The notes: generated by a model from the letters alone, not told the origin. Counted from the first letter of the stretch, positions 42,483-51,606 are shown. The stretch is DNA of 64,000 nt from Bin34 sp965219935 (GCA_965219935.1 CBDCOU010000003.1:2232001-2296000); one strand, 5' to 3'. Program-made: numbers and translations.

Positions 42483-43322
42483 TCAGGGCTTGGCCGTGAT
42501 CAGCTCCGGGTTGCGGTGCCAGACCACGGGATTCTGATTGTCGTCGTCGATCACATCGCCGATCTCGTAGGATGCGAACTGCTCGTCGGAGAGGATGTTC
42601 TGATTGCCGTTGAACGTGCTGCCGTACGGCATGAAACCGCAGGTCATCGCGCGCCGCCAGCCCCCCGTCATGTTGGCGCCGGCCCCGTGCACGAGCAGCG
42701 CGTTGTGGAAGGAACAGGATCCCGCTTTCATGGGCGCAGCCATGGAGGGCAGGTTTACAAAGTCCGGGTAAACCCGGAAGATGTCCGCCATGTTCTCCGT
42801 GATGCCCACGTTGTCGTAGGTCGTCTTCTTGTGCGAGCCGCCCAGGAAGTACAGGCAACCGTTCTGGTAGGTGGCATCGTCGAGCGCCACCCAGATGCTG
42901 GTGGAGTTCCTTGAATAGAAGGACCAGTAGGGATTGTCAAGGTGCCAGGCGGTGGGATTGGCCCACGGCTGTTTGATCAGCGCCTGATCGTGCCAAACCC
43001 GCATGCCCTCGGTCCCGGATAGGAGCGAGGCCATGCGGCCGATGCGCGGGTCCAGGATCAGCTTGCGCACGGCGGGACTGTCCTTCCACAGGTTTATCCG
43101 CTGCACGAATACGTAGTCGTAGTACGAGTCGCCCGCCTTCCAGCGATCGTCGTCCTCGTCCGCGCCTTCCACCACCAGCTTTTGGTCCTTGCGGTTCCCC
43201 ACGGCTTCACCCACCGCATCCCGCCAGGTTTCCAGTTCGTCGGGGGTCAAAAAGTCATCGAACACAACGAATCCGTTCTCCTGGTAGGAGTCGATCTGTG
43301 CCTGTGTCACTTCACAGTTCAT
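42483..43322 (-). CDS. Phytanoyl-CoA dioxygenase (PhyH) family protein, second copy
   Basis: 279 aa from ATG 43322; a longer frame to 43370 adds a basic stretch without conservation. It begins QIDSYQENGFVVFDDFLTPDE. AWHLDNPYWSFYS provides the H-x-D iron pair and HNALLVHGAGANMTGGWRRAM the distal His and the oxoglutarate Arg. It is only distantly similar to the copy at 34071-34931. It is an Fe(II)/2-oxoglutarate-dependent hydroxylase with unknown substrate, preceded upstream by a peptide-type binding protein gene on the same strand. Confidence 0.9.
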   Translation of the reverse strand: MNCEVTQAQIDSYQENGFVVFDDFLTPDELETWRDAVGEAVGNRKDQKLVVEGADEDDDRWKAGDSYYDYVFVQRINLWKDSPAVRKLILDPRIGRMASLLSGTEGMRVWHDQALIKQPWANPTAWHLDNPYWSFYSRNSTSIWVALDDATYQNGCLYFLGGSHKKTTYDNVGITENMADIFRVYPDFVNLPSMAAPMKAGSCSFHNALLVHGAGANMTGGWRRAMTCGFMPYGSTFNGNQNILSDEQFASYEIGDVIDDDNQNPVVWHRNPELITAKP

Positions 43323-43452
43323 GGGTTTCCGCTCCGGTCTTCGATGGGAACCATCCCTCCTAGAAAACATCCAGCCCGGCTGCCGGCGGAGGGGTGCCGA
43401 CAGCCGGGCCGTCGGGGAACCGCTCGGATCCCCCGAACTTCATGTCACCGAG

Positions 43453-45402
43453 CTATTCGCTCGTGTAGAACATCTGCTCGCCGGAGTTGTTGCCGGCGAT
43501 GGCCTGGCCCGCGATGGGCACATTGCGCATGGCGGCGTCCGTGACCAGCACGTAGCCAACCTTTTCCACAAGTTGAATGAACCAGATGTTGTCGTAATGG
43601 TTCTGGTACAACTGCCTCGTGAGCTCCACGTCTTCGGGCGACGCCGGCGGGACCCTCACGCGGCCCCGGCCTGCGTCAATCAGATCCTTGACCGCCTGCG
43701 GGGGTTCTTCACCACTTTCGCCATTGGTGTTCATCCAGGTCCGCCAGGCTCCAGCCCATCCGGGTGTGGGGAAATAGTCGGTCCATGTACCGTTCTTCCA
43801 CATGGGCTGAACGGACCAAATCATGGTGGCCTGCATCTCGTTGGCATTCCAACGTTGACCCCAAAGCGACGGATCAATTTGCTTGATCGTGGTCTTGATG
43901 CCTACGTCCTGCAAATACGAGGCCAACAGTTCGCCCATCGGCTGGAAGTCCGGCGCATGGTCGGCATGCTCCAGCGGCACCACAAACGTATTGCCGTCCG
44001 GCCCGATGCGGAAACCTTCGCTGTCCCGCTGATCCAAGCCGATGCTGTCCAGCAGGGCATTGGCGGCTTCGGGATCGTAGTCGCTCGGAATCAACTCGGG
44101 AAGGGAAGCATAGGTGTAGTAGATGCTCTCAATGATTTCCGGCCGGTTGATGGCAAGGCTTACGGCACGCCGGAAGTCGACATTGCCCACGACCTCGCGC
44201 CACACATCGTCCTCAAAGGTCAGATTCAAGTAAAGAGCCACCGGATCGACATGGTTGTCAAGGATTGCGAAATTGATATATCCGCTCTCTTTCGCTTCCT
44301 GGTAGAGCGGCAGCTTGAGCAGGGCGGTATCCTCGCGCAGCATGTCCACTTCGTCCGCGAAGACCTTGATGTTCACCGTGTCGGTGTCGGCCACGAGCGC
44401 GGAGACCACCTCGTCGATGTAGGGCAACTGATTGCCCGCGGCATCCACCTTGAAGTAGTAGGCGTTCCGCTCGAACTTCATGAGTTCGTCGGTTTCGGTT
44501 GCGTTGATCCAAGGCCACATCGCAGGGAAGCCGGCGCACTGCGGCCTTGTCAGGTCCCAGTTGCGGCAGTCCACGGAGGTGAAGAGCGCTCTTGGCGAAT
44601 CCAGTCCCTTGTCCTCAATCATGGCCGCGATTTCATCCGCATCGCCGTAACCCGTGTGAATCGGCTTCAGGTGATGAGACGGCTTGAACACGTCCGTGTA
44701 GCCCTGCCAACCCTTGATGCTCAACTCGCGCAGAAAACCGCCATAGCTTTCGTCAAAGGTAATGCTGAAGGTGTAATCGTCGGTAATGTCAAAGACGCCC
44801 ACGGTGCCGTCCGGAGACCCCCCGGAGCGGAACTTGTTGGGAACACTCGGCGTATATTCTTCATGCAGCAGGACCTCCTCATGCGCAAACCGCACATCCT
44901 CGGTTGTCACTGGCGCACCATCCGACCACTTCAAACCCTCGCGCAAGTGGAATGTGAAGACCGTGTAGTCCTCGTTGAACGTGTAGTCCTCGACCACGTT
45001 GCCGTAGATGCCCGTCACGCCGATGCCCGGAGCTGCCAGGACGTTTTCGTTGAGCATGATGAAAATGTCGGGATTCCAACCTGGAGAAGGATGGGCAAAC
45101 CTCATCACGCCACCGTACTCGCCAATGGCCAATTCGGGCAGATCGTTGACTTCGGAAATGACACCCGGCACGACCACCAGAGGATTGACCGGCAACCGCT
45201 CTTCGACCGGAGCCAGTTCCCCGGAGGCAACCATGGCATCCAGTGACGGCGACTGGGAATACTTGCTGTCCGTATCGGCGGCTTCGTCCGCCGCAGGCTC
45301 GGCTTCGGCAGGGGCTTCCGGTTCAGGCGTGGCACAGGCAGTAGCCAAGGCCAAAGCCAGCAACAGGGACATGGCCGCTGCCAAGAGAGTTCGCAGTTTC
45401 AT
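43453..45402 (-). CDS. ABC transporter solute-binding lipoprotein, family 5 (peptide/opine/oligosaccharide)
   Basis: 649 aa from ATG 45402; upstream in-frame codons to 45663 are not protein-like. Signal peptide MKLRTLLAAAMSLLLALALA ends in a lipobox with Cys at about residue 23, followed by an acidic Ala/Glu/Pro linker. The family 5 signature region reads YTFNEDYTVFTFHLREGLKWSDGAPVTTEDV (split around residue 160), then the conserved FRRAVSLAINRPEIIE near 410. It captures peptides or oligomeric sugars for an importer, but no permease or ATPase gene is adjacent. Rich in Glu/Asp, as in Chloroflexota homologues. Confidence 0.92.
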   Translation of the reverse strand: MKLRTLLAAAMSLLLALALATACATPEPEAPAEAEPAADEAADTDSKYSQSPSLDAMVASGELAPVEERLPVNPLVVVPGVISEVNDLPELAIGEYGGVMRFAHPSPGWNPDIFIMLNENVLAAPGIGVTGIYGNVVEDYTFNEDYTVFTFHLREGLKWSDGAPVTTEDVRFAHEEVLLHEEYTPSVPNKFRSGGSPDGTVGVFDITDDYTFSITFDESYGGFLRELSIKGWQGYTDVFKPSHHLKPIHTGYGDADEIAAMIEDKGLDSPRALFTSVDCRNWDLTRPQCAGFPAMWPWINATETDELMKFERNAYYFKVDAAGNQLPYIDEVVSALVADTDTVNIKVFADEVDMLREDTALLKLPLYQEAKESGYINFAILDNHVDPVALYLNLTFEDDVWREVVGNVDFRRAVSLAINRPEIIESIYYTYASLPELIPSDYDPEAANALLDSIGLDQRDSEGFRIGPDGNTFVVPLEHADHAPDFQPMGELLASYLQDVGIKTTIKQIDPSLWGQRWNANEMQATMIWSVQPMWKNGTWTDYFPTPGWAGAWRTWMNTNGESGEEPPQAVKDLIDAGRGRVRVPPASPEDVELTRQLYQNHYDNIWFIQLVEKVGYVLVTDAAMRNVPIAGQAIAGNNSGEQMFYTSE

Positions 45403-45947
45403 GGCATTACTCCAAAAAACCAATGGGTCCAAACGGATTCGGGGATGTCGGGGAACATGCAACCCTTCACTTGACGGCAGGCCGCATCTTATCGGCCGAT
45501 CATCAATCGGCATGCGTTCGCTGATTCGGGGAATCCAAGCGCATTCTACCTGTTGCCCCGGAAAGTGGTCAAAGTGAAAGCTTGGGACAGAACGGTTGCC
45601 GTCCTTCCGGTCACCACGCAGGCAGACAGGTAGTTTCCGGCCTTCGCGGCCCCGTGGGAACATCGGTTGTGGCCAGTTGCACTGAACGCCCTTGGCCCCC
45701 GGTCACCAGGATTGGCCGATGGTTCCGGGCTCCATGAATTCGAGTACGATTGCCTGGAGAACGGTGAGAATGTCACGATTCAGGCACCAGTCCGTATGCT
45801 ACGATTTCCACCCTAAGGTTCTCAGGCATCACCTTTCGCCGGGGGTTGGCTTGGCAGTCTAGGGTTGGACAGCGGCCCAAGAACCCTATTTGTGGCGAAC
45901 CAGGTTGTTGCCGAACCAGAATCCGGATTCATGGTCCAGGAGGTTGC
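45403..45947. other. Divergent intergenic region (binding protein and msrP)
   Basis: 545 bases without a supported gene. It should hold promoters for both directions. The AGGAGG ribosome site of msrP is at 45938-45943. No palindromic operator or terminator was noticed. Confidence 0.45.
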
Positions 45948-46958
45948 GTGAACAGGTTCAAACCAGATCTGACCGATGCCGATGTGACGCCCCGACACGT
46001 CTATTTGAACCGTCGCCGGTTCATGCGGGCTGCCGGCACCGTTGTGGGCGGTTCGCTGATCGCCGCATGCCGGGTAATGCCCGAGGAAACAGCGGAACCG
46101 GAACCTGTGGAACAGGCCGCCGCGCCGGCCCAGGACGCCGCGCCGGCTTCGAACCCGGAACCCGCGGCGGCGGTGGTGAAGGACTATGCGTCGCTGACCG
46201 ACGAGTTCGGCGATCCCCTCAACTCCTTCAAGGACATCACCAACTACAACAACTACTACGAGTTCACGGTCGACAAGCAACGGGTGGCCGGCCTGGCCGC
46301 GGACTATCCGACCAGCCCCTGGACCGTGGAGGTGGGCGGATTGGTGGACAACCCCGGCACCTACACGCTCGCGGACTGGGACCGCTTCCCGAAGGAAGAG
46401 CGCATCTACCGGCTGCGCTGCGTGGAAGCCTGGTCGATGGTGATCCCGTGGACGGGCTTCCCCCTGCGTCAGCTGCTGGACGAGATCCAGCCCCAGGCCA
46501 ACGCCAAGTACGTGGCCTTCCAAACGGTCTTCGATCCCGAAAACATGCCGGGCCAGAGGGGCGGCTACAACTGGCCCTATACCGAAGGCCTGCGCCTGGA
46601 CGAGGCCAAAAACGACCTGGCCATGCTGGTCACGGGCCTGTACGGCGATCCACTGCCAATGCAGAACGGTGCCCCGATCCGACTGATCGTCCCCTGGAAG
46701 TACGGCTTCAAGAGCATCAAGTCGATTGTCAAAATCGACCTGGTGGAGGAACAACCCACCTCGCTCTGGATGAGTGCCGCGCCCAATGAGTACGGCTTCT
46801 ACTCCAACGTAAATCCCAACGTCAACCATCCCCGGTGGTCGCAGGCCCGGGAACGCCGCATCGGCGAAAACGGGCGTCGGGAGACCCTCTTCCTGAATGG
46901 CTATGAGGACCAGGTAGGCTATCTGTACGAGGGCATGGACCTCAAGGCCAACTACTGA
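45948..46958 (+). CDS. msrP: MsrP (YedY-like) molybdopterin methionine-sulfoxide reductase catalytic subunit
   Basis: 336 aa from GTG 45948, four bases after AGGAGG. A twin-arginine signal (NRRRFMRAAG) exports the folded protein with its molybdenum cofactor. The signal ends LIAAC followed by an Ala/Pro/Glu-rich linker, suggesting a lipoprotein anchor. The molybdenum-ligand Cys is in YRLRCVEAWSMVIPWTGFPL, and KYGFKSIKSIVKIDLVEEQP is the conserved C-terminal block. It repairs oxidised methionine in exported proteins, receiving electrons from MsrQ, encoded next. The signal-peptide Cys is unusual compared with the soluble enterobacterial enzyme. Confidence 0.93.
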   Translation: MNRFKPDLTDADVTPRHVYLNRRRFMRAAGTVVGGSLIAACRVMPEETAEPEPVEQAAAPAQDAAPASNPEPAAAVVKDYASLTDEFGDPLNSFKDITNYNNYYEFTVDKQRVAGLAADYPTSPWTVEVGGLVDNPGTYTLADWDRFPKEERIYRLRCVEAWSMVIPWTGFPLRQLLDEIQPQANAKYVAFQTVFDPENMPGQRGGYNWPYTEGLRLDEAKNDLAMLVTGLYGDPLPMQNGAPIRLIVPWKYGFKSIKSIVKIDLVEEQPTSLWMSAAPNEYGFYSNVNPNVNHPRWSQARERRIGENGRRETLFLNGYEDQVGYLYEGMDLKANY

Positions 46959-47050
46959 GTCCCAAAGAGCCAATTGGCTGACGCATGCGGCCCGGCTGTC
47001 CGGGTCGCATGCGCGTTCCACACAATTGACCACCTGCCCAGAACCATTCG

Positions 47051-47839
47051 ATGTCCCAAGCCGCCACACAACCGGACCCTCGCGGCACTCCGGTAGCAAC
47101 TGTCCAAGCCTTTCTCAAGAAGCGTCGCATGCACTGGTCACGGGCCGCCGTGCACGCAGCCATGCCCCTCTGGTTCATTGGCCTGGGCATCCTCTACCTG
47201 GTCTCCGATCCAGCCGACGACTCACTTTGGCTCATCCACAACATAGGGTTCACCGGGTTCCTGGTGCTCGTCTTTTCACTGGCCTGCACCCCTCTGGCCT
47301 TTGTCACGGGCTGGTCCCGGTTCACGCGCCTGCGTCGCACCTTCGGCTTGTGGGGTTATTGGCTGATCCTGGTCCACGTCATCCTGTATGTCTCGATCTG
47401 GTCATTCTTCGAATGGAAGTTCATCTTCATTGACATCACCACCATTTTCATCTACCAGGTGGGGTTCATCGCCTTCTTCCTGATGTCACTCCTAGCCTTC
47501 ACGTCCTACGGATCCTGGCAACGGCGCCTAAAGCGAAACTGGGTCCGGCTGCACCGTTTGGCCTACGTGATTGTCCCGCTGGGCGGCATCCACTACGTGT
47601 ACGTGGAGAAACGCCCGGATCTTTGGGTCCTGATCGGGGAACAGAACTGGACGGCTCTTGGGGAACAGCTCACGTCCCGCCCCTGGATGTTTATCGAGCT
47701 GTCCCTTCTCATGTTGATCCTGCGGCTGCCTCCAATTCGCCGCAACGTAATCAAATGGCGCCGTGCCCTGACCGGTGGTCCGGGCAGCAGCAAGACGCGC
47801 GCGGCCCGCGGCCGGCCGGCTACGGCCAGCCGTTCCTGA
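47051..47839 (+). CDS. msrQ: MsrQ (YedZ-like) heme membrane subunit
   Basis: 262 aa with about six membrane helices. Conserved His residues lie in HWSRAAVHAAMPLWFIG, WLILVHVILYVSIW, RLHRLAYVIVPLGGIHYVYV, fitting the ferric-reductase-like heme-binding core. The extra N-terminal 30 residues are hydrophilic. It passes electrons from quinone or flavin to MsrP on the outer face. It starts 92 bases after msrP, in the same direction, forming the usual msrPQ pair. The C-terminal tail after about 235 is basic and disordered. Confidence 0.92.
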   Translation: MSQAATQPDPRGTPVATVQAFLKKRRMHWSRAAVHAAMPLWFIGLGILYLVSDPADDSLWLIHNIGFTGFLVLVFSLACTPLAFVTGWSRFTRLRRTFGLWGYWLILVHVILYVSIWSFFEWKFIFIDITTIFIYQVGFIAFFLMSLLAFTSYGSWQRRLKRNWVRLHRLAYVIVPLGGIHYVYVEKRPDLWVLIGEQNWTALGEQLTSRPWMFIELSLLMLILRLPPIRRNVIKWRRALTGGPGSSKTRAARGRPATASRS

Positions 47840-47869
47840 TCAACCCGCACCGACCGGGATCCCTCGTTC

Positions 47870-49069
47870 ATGGATCCGGCTTCGGCCACAGCTGAACTCC
47901 TGGCGCGCCTGGACCGTGTCCTGAGCGAAGACATCCGGCCGCTGGAGGCGGACCTGCTCCAACGCGGGCCGGAATCCGTGGACGCGTCGTTGATGCAACT
48001 GCGCCGGAAGCACCGCCGGCAGGGCCTGTGGAACTTCCAGCTGCCCCGCCATCTGGACGGCGTCGGCCTGTCCCTATCGGAGTTCGCCCATGTAAGCGAG
48101 CGGCTTGGTCAAAGCCCCCTCGCCCACGCCGCCTTCAACTGCCAGGCCCCGGACGCAGGCAATATGGAAATCCTGGAACGGCAGGCCACCTCTGCGCAAA
48201 AGGAACGGTTCCTGTTGCCCCTGGCCCGCGGCGAAATCCGCAGCTGCTTTGCCATGACAGAGCCGGAGCATGCCGGTTCCAACCCAGTGTGGATGAGCAC
48301 ATCGGCTTCCCGGCAAGGAGACGGATGGCTGCTGAACGGACACAAGTGGTTTGTAACCAGCGCCCACGGGTCCGACTTCGCGCTGGTCATGGCCATCACC
48401 GATCCCGACGCGCCGCGCCACAACCGCGCCAGCCAGTTTCTGGTTCCCATGGATACGCCGGGCGTGGAGCATGTGCGCCGGATTCGCATCATGGGCGAGG
48501 AGGGATCCAGCTGGTTCAGCCACTCGGAACTGCGCTTCAGGAATGTGGGGCTGCCCGCCGACGCGCTGCTGGGACCCCGCGGTGCGGGCTTCCGCGTGGC
48601 GCAGGAACGCCTGGGCCCCGGACGCATCCACCATTGCATGCGCTGGCTCGGCATTTGCCGACGGGCACTTGACATGATGGCGGCCTACGGAGCTTCACGG
48701 GAAGTGGCTCCGGGACGGGCCCTGGGCACGCGGCAGTCGTTTCAGCACGTCCTGGCCGAACTCGAGGCGTCGGTTGCGGGCGCCCGCCTGCTGGTCCTGG
48801 ACACGGCCCGCCAAATCGAACGGCAGGGGCACGGCGAGCTGCGCAGCCGGATCTCCATGATCAAGTTCCATACCGCAGCCGTTCTGCAGGATGTGGTGGA
48901 CGCGGCCATTCAGGCCATGGGCGCCGCCGGTGTCAGCGACGATCACGTCCTGTCCTGGTGGTATCGGCACGAACGCTGCGCACGCATCTACGACGGCACC
49001 GACGAAGTCCACAAAACCGTGGTGGCGCGGGATCTGTTGGCGCGGCACGGCTTGCAGGTTGGCTTCTAA
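47870..49069 (+). CDS. Acyl-CoA dehydrogenase (ACAD10/11-like)
   Basis: 399 aa. CFAMTEPEHAGSNPVWMST is the FAD/substrate signature, GHKWFVTSAHGSDFALVMA the middle domain, GPGRIHHCMRWLGICRRALDMM the start of the C-terminal helix bundle and RIYDGTDEVHKTVVARDLL the closing FAD contact. The enzyme desaturates acyl-CoAs, passing electrons to ETF. It is followed 24 bases later by an APH-fold gene; in animals these two activities are fused in ACAD10/ACAD11, which handle 4-hydroxy acids, so a cooperating pair is likely here. It starts 31 bases after msrQ. Confidence 0.92.
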   Translation: MDPASATAELLARLDRVLSEDIRPLEADLLQRGPESVDASLMQLRRKHRRQGLWNFQLPRHLDGVGLSLSEFAHVSERLGQSPLAHAAFNCQAPDAGNMEILERQATSAQKERFLLPLARGEIRSCFAMTEPEHAGSNPVWMSTSASRQGDGWLLNGHKWFVTSAHGSDFALVMAITDPDAPRHNRASQFLVPMDTPGVEHVRRIRIMGEEGSSWFSHSELRFRNVGLPADALLGPRGAGFRVAQERLGPGRIHHCMRWLGICRRALDMMAAYGASREVAPGRALGTRQSFQHVLAELEASVAGARLLVLDTARQIERQGHGELRSRISMIKFHTAAVLQDVVDAAIQAMGAAGVSDDHVLSWWYRHERCARIYDGTDEVHKTVVARDLLARHGLQVGF

Positions 49070-49092
49070 CCGTCGTACGGCGCGCCTTTGAC

Positions 49093-50196
49093 ATGACCAG
49101 TTCCCGGAAGGGTTCGATACTGCCGCTCGACACTCCCGCCGCTGTCCAGTCGGAGGCCGACCTTGATCCCGGCCGGCTGACGGCAGCCCTGCAGGAGACC
49201 GACACCGGCCTGGAACCGCCATTTCGGCTGCACCAGTATCCGAGCGGATTTTCCTGGCTGACCTATCGGGTCACCGACGGTCGCGGCCGCCGCTGCGTCC
49301 TCAGGATGCCGCCGCGGGGGAGTCGGATTGCCCGGGCCCACGATCCGGCTCGCGAATACCGCATCCTCTCGGGCCTGAAACCGATCTATCCGCTGGTGCC
49401 CCGCGCGCTGGCCTGCCGTACGGATACCAACCCCTTGGACACCCCCTTCCTGTTGATGGAGCAGGTGGACGGTGCCATCCTGCGCGCGGACCCGGACGCC
49501 GCACCCGACGACGACGCCATGCGCACCATCGGACGCCATCTGGTTGCCAATCTGGTCCGGCTGCACGGCCTGGACCTGGACGGCACCGAGTTGTCCGACC
49601 TGGGCTATCCGGACGGCTTTGTCCTGCGTCAAATCCGCGGTTGGCAGGGCCGCTACGCAGCGGCCCACACCGACAATGCCCCGGAGGAGGCGGATATCGC
49701 CGCCTGGCTTGAAGCCAACCTGCCCGCATCGCCCACGCCCACCCTAATCCACAACGACTACAAGCACGACAACCTGGTGCTGGCACCGGAACCGCCCCAC
49801 GAAATCAGGGCCGTCCTGGACTGGGAGATGGCCACGCGGGGCGACCCCCTCATGGATCTGGGATCCAGCCTGGCCTACTGGGTTACCGCGGACGATCCAC
49901 CAGCCATGCAAGCGCTGCAACACAGCCCCACCCACCTGCCCGGCAACCCGGCCCGGGCCGAGGTTGTGGAACAATATGCGGCCCAAAGCGGCCGGTCCGT
50001 TGACCACATCGTGTTCTACTTCGTGTTCGGCAACCTGAAGCTGGCCGCCATTCTGCAGCAGCTGTACCGGCGCTGGGCCGACGGTGTCACGCGCGAGCAG
50101 CGCTACGCCCGCCTCCACCTTGAGGTGAAAGCCTGTCTGCAAACGGCCCGGCAGGCCATGCAGTTGGGCCGCATAGACAATTTGTATACGGTCTGA
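49093..50196 (+). CDS. APH-fold kinase paired with acyl-CoA dehydrogenase (ACAD10/11 kinase type)
   Basis: 367 aa from ATG 49093; a longer frame overlapping the dehydrogenase gene is unlikely. CVLRMPPRG has the Arg/Lys strand, LIHNDYKHDNLVL the catalytic loop and AVLDWEMATRGDPLMDLGSSLAYW the metal-binding segment. This is the kinase type joined to acyl-CoA dehydrogenase in ACAD10/11, where it phosphorylates 4-hydroxyacyl-CoA before elimination. By analogy it may allow growth on hydroxylated fatty acids such as levulinate. It has no close similarity to the kinase at 1-949 beyond the fold. Confidence 0.9.
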   Translation: MTSSRKGSILPLDTPAAVQSEADLDPGRLTAALQETDTGLEPPFRLHQYPSGFSWLTYRVTDGRGRRCVLRMPPRGSRIARAHDPAREYRILSGLKPIYPLVPRALACRTDTNPLDTPFLLMEQVDGAILRADPDAAPDDDAMRTIGRHLVANLVRLHGLDLDGTELSDLGYPDGFVLRQIRGWQGRYAAAHTDNAPEEADIAAWLEANLPASPTPTLIHNDYKHDNLVLAPEPPHEIRAVLDWEMATRGDPLMDLGSSLAYWVTADDPPAMQALQHSPTHLPGNPARAEVVEQYAAQSGRSVDHIVFYFVFGNLKLAAILQQLYRRWADGVTREQRYARLHLEVKACLQTARQAMQLGRIDNLYTV

Positions 50197-50232
50197 ACCC
50201 GTCCCCCGGACCAAGGCAAGGAGCAACTCCCC

Positions 50233-51015
50233 GTGATTCAGTTTGGAATCTGCAACCCGTTGGCCAACCACGAACTGGCCGCCGCCGGCGGCTGCGACTA
50301 CCTCGAGTGCGGCGTCTCGGAGCTGCTTCCCCTCATTCCCGAAGACGACAATGCCGAGGTCGAGGCCCGCATGGCCGAGTTCGCCGCCGCCGCCCTGCCG
50401 ATCAAGGCCTTCGCCGGCTTCATTCCGGCCGACCTGAAGGTCACCGGACCCGAGGTCGAGTGGGGCCAACTGTCCGCCTACCTGGACACCGCCCTGCGGC
50501 GGGCCAGCCAGGTGGGGGCCGACGTCGTGGTTTGGGGCAGCGGCCCATCCCGACACGTGCCGGACGGCTTTGCCCGCGACGGAGCGGAGGAACAGGTGGT
50601 CCGCTTCCTGCATCTGGCCGGTCACTGGGCCGAGCAGCATGGCATCACCATTGCGATCGAGCCTCTCAACACCAAGGAGTCCAACATCGTCAACTCCGTC
50701 AGCGAGGGCGTCAACTTCGCCGAGCGCGTGGCCCATCCCCGCATTCGCGTCCTGGCCGACTTCTACCACATGCAGGAGGAGGACGAGCCAACCGACGTCA
50801 TTTCACGCTTCGGGCCCTGGCTGAGCCACATGCACACGGCCGACACCGGCCGGCTGTATGCCGGTTCCGGCGACTATCCCTATGCCGACTTCGTGGCGGA
50901 GGTCAACAAGGCGGGTTACCAGGGCATGCTTTCGGTGGAGTGTCGCTGGGGCGAGGATCTGGCGGGCGAGATCAAGGCCAGCATGGACTACCTGAAGTCC
51001 CTGTGGGCCGACTGA
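50233..51015 (+). CDS. Sugar phosphate isomerase/epimerase-family TIM barrel, second copy
   Basis: 260 aa from GTG 50233, with AAGGAG ten bases upstream. Family features are CDYLECGVSELLPL, VVVWGSGPSRHVPDG, ITIAIEPLNTKESNIVNSV (metal Glu), VLADFYHMQEEDEP (Asp/His) and LSHMHTADTGRLYAGSGDYP (His), with VECRWG at the end supplying the last Glu. It is a complete metal-dependent epimerase/isomerase barrel of hydroxypyruvate-isomerase or tagatose-epimerase type. It differs from the copy at 41100-41897. Last gene of the plus-strand run that begins with msrP. Confidence 0.88.
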   Translation: MIQFGICNPLANHELAAAGGCDYLECGVSELLPLIPEDDNAEVEARMAEFAAAALPIKAFAGFIPADLKVTGPEVEWGQLSAYLDTALRRASQVGADVVVWGSGPSRHVPDGFARDGAEEQVVRFLHLAGHWAEQHGITIAIEPLNTKESNIVNSVSEGVNFAERVAHPRIRVLADFYHMQEEDEPTDVISRFGPWLSHMHTADTGRLYAGSGDYPYADFVAEVNKAGYQGMLSVECRWGEDLAGEIKASMDYLKSLWAD

Positions 51016-51055
51016 CCAACGAATCCGCACGAAGACCATGCAACCTGTACCATGG

Positions 51056-51072
51056 TTGTGCAATATGCACAA
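51056..51072. promoter_or_regulatory. Operator-like inverted repeat
   Basis: TTGTGCAATATGCACAA: perfect 7-base arms around ATA, at 111 bases before the ATG of the 31-aa gene. A possible -10 box TATACT (51127-51132), with a poor -35 (TTCATC) 17 bases earlier, lies between them. An 8-base palindrome (ACCATGGT, 51049-51056) abuts it. It may bind a repressor or activator of that gene. Confidence 0.45.
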
Positions 51073-51182
51073 GATATTGGGGGCAAATTCGTTGGGATAG
51101 CCATTCATCGGTCTCCGGCACCTGCCTATACTGATGCTCAGTCGTTGATTGTTGAGCACTAGTTACCAAAGAGGAGACTGAC

Positions 51183-51278
51183 ATGGCCCTACTCATTGCA
51201 CTCGGAGGATTTGCAGCCCTGTTTACCATGTGGGTCGTGCTGCCGAAGGTTCTTCACAATCGGGCCTCCTCCGAGTAG
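51183..51278 (+). CDS. Predicted 31-residue single-pass membrane peptide
   Basis: ATG 51183 follows the strong ribosome site GAGGAG at 51171-51176. The peptide begins MALLIALGGFAALFTMWVVL, one membrane helix, and ends in a short basic then acidic tail (PKVLHNRASSE). A canonical terminator lies 58 bases after the stop, so the gene appears to be its own transcription unit with promoter-like and operator-like sites upstream. No family recognised. Small membrane peptides often modulate a larger complex; a chance ORF is possible, but the complete set of signals argues against that. Confidence 0.6.
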   Translation: MALLIALGGFAALFTMWVVLPKVLHNRASSE

Positions 51279-51332
51279 GAGCCAATCCAAACAACAAGCG
51301 AACCTCCCGCCCTCGTCCGGCGGGATGGGATG

Positions 51333-51360
51333 AAAAGGAGGCGGAACCGCCTCCTTTTTT
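51333..51360 (+). terminator. Rho-independent terminator
   Basis: AGGAGGCGG pairs with CCGCCTCCT (51336-51355) around AA and is followed by six T. The A-run on the left makes it potentially bidirectional. It separates the small peptide gene from the PPK2 gene; the following 246 bases to 51606 hold no recognised feature. Confidence 0.9.
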
Positions 51361-51606
51361 GTTGTCCATTTTTCAATTGGGCCGTCGGGCGGAACGGCCA
51401 GCGTGACGTATTCGCCCGGTCCCGGACTCCGCGGCAACGCCCGCCGCATTGACTGTCTGTACACTGCGGTTATGATCGTGGGTGGGCGCACATGCTGAAT
51501 CGGGTCGGCCGCCATACTTCCCCACCCCTGCGAGACATTCGGCCACCGCCAAGCCGACCGACGAAGAGGCCGCCCAGTCGCAGTTCCATGTCTGTTCGAT
51601 CGGGTC

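Noticed and set aside
43321..45246. A 641-codon plus-strand frame opposite the binding protein
   Set aside because: Shadow of a clear family 5 solute-binding lipoprotein.
45822..47099. A 425-codon minus-strand frame opposite msrP
   Set aside because: The plus strand carries a Tat signal, molybdenum Cys and ribosome site; the minus frame has no recognised sequence.
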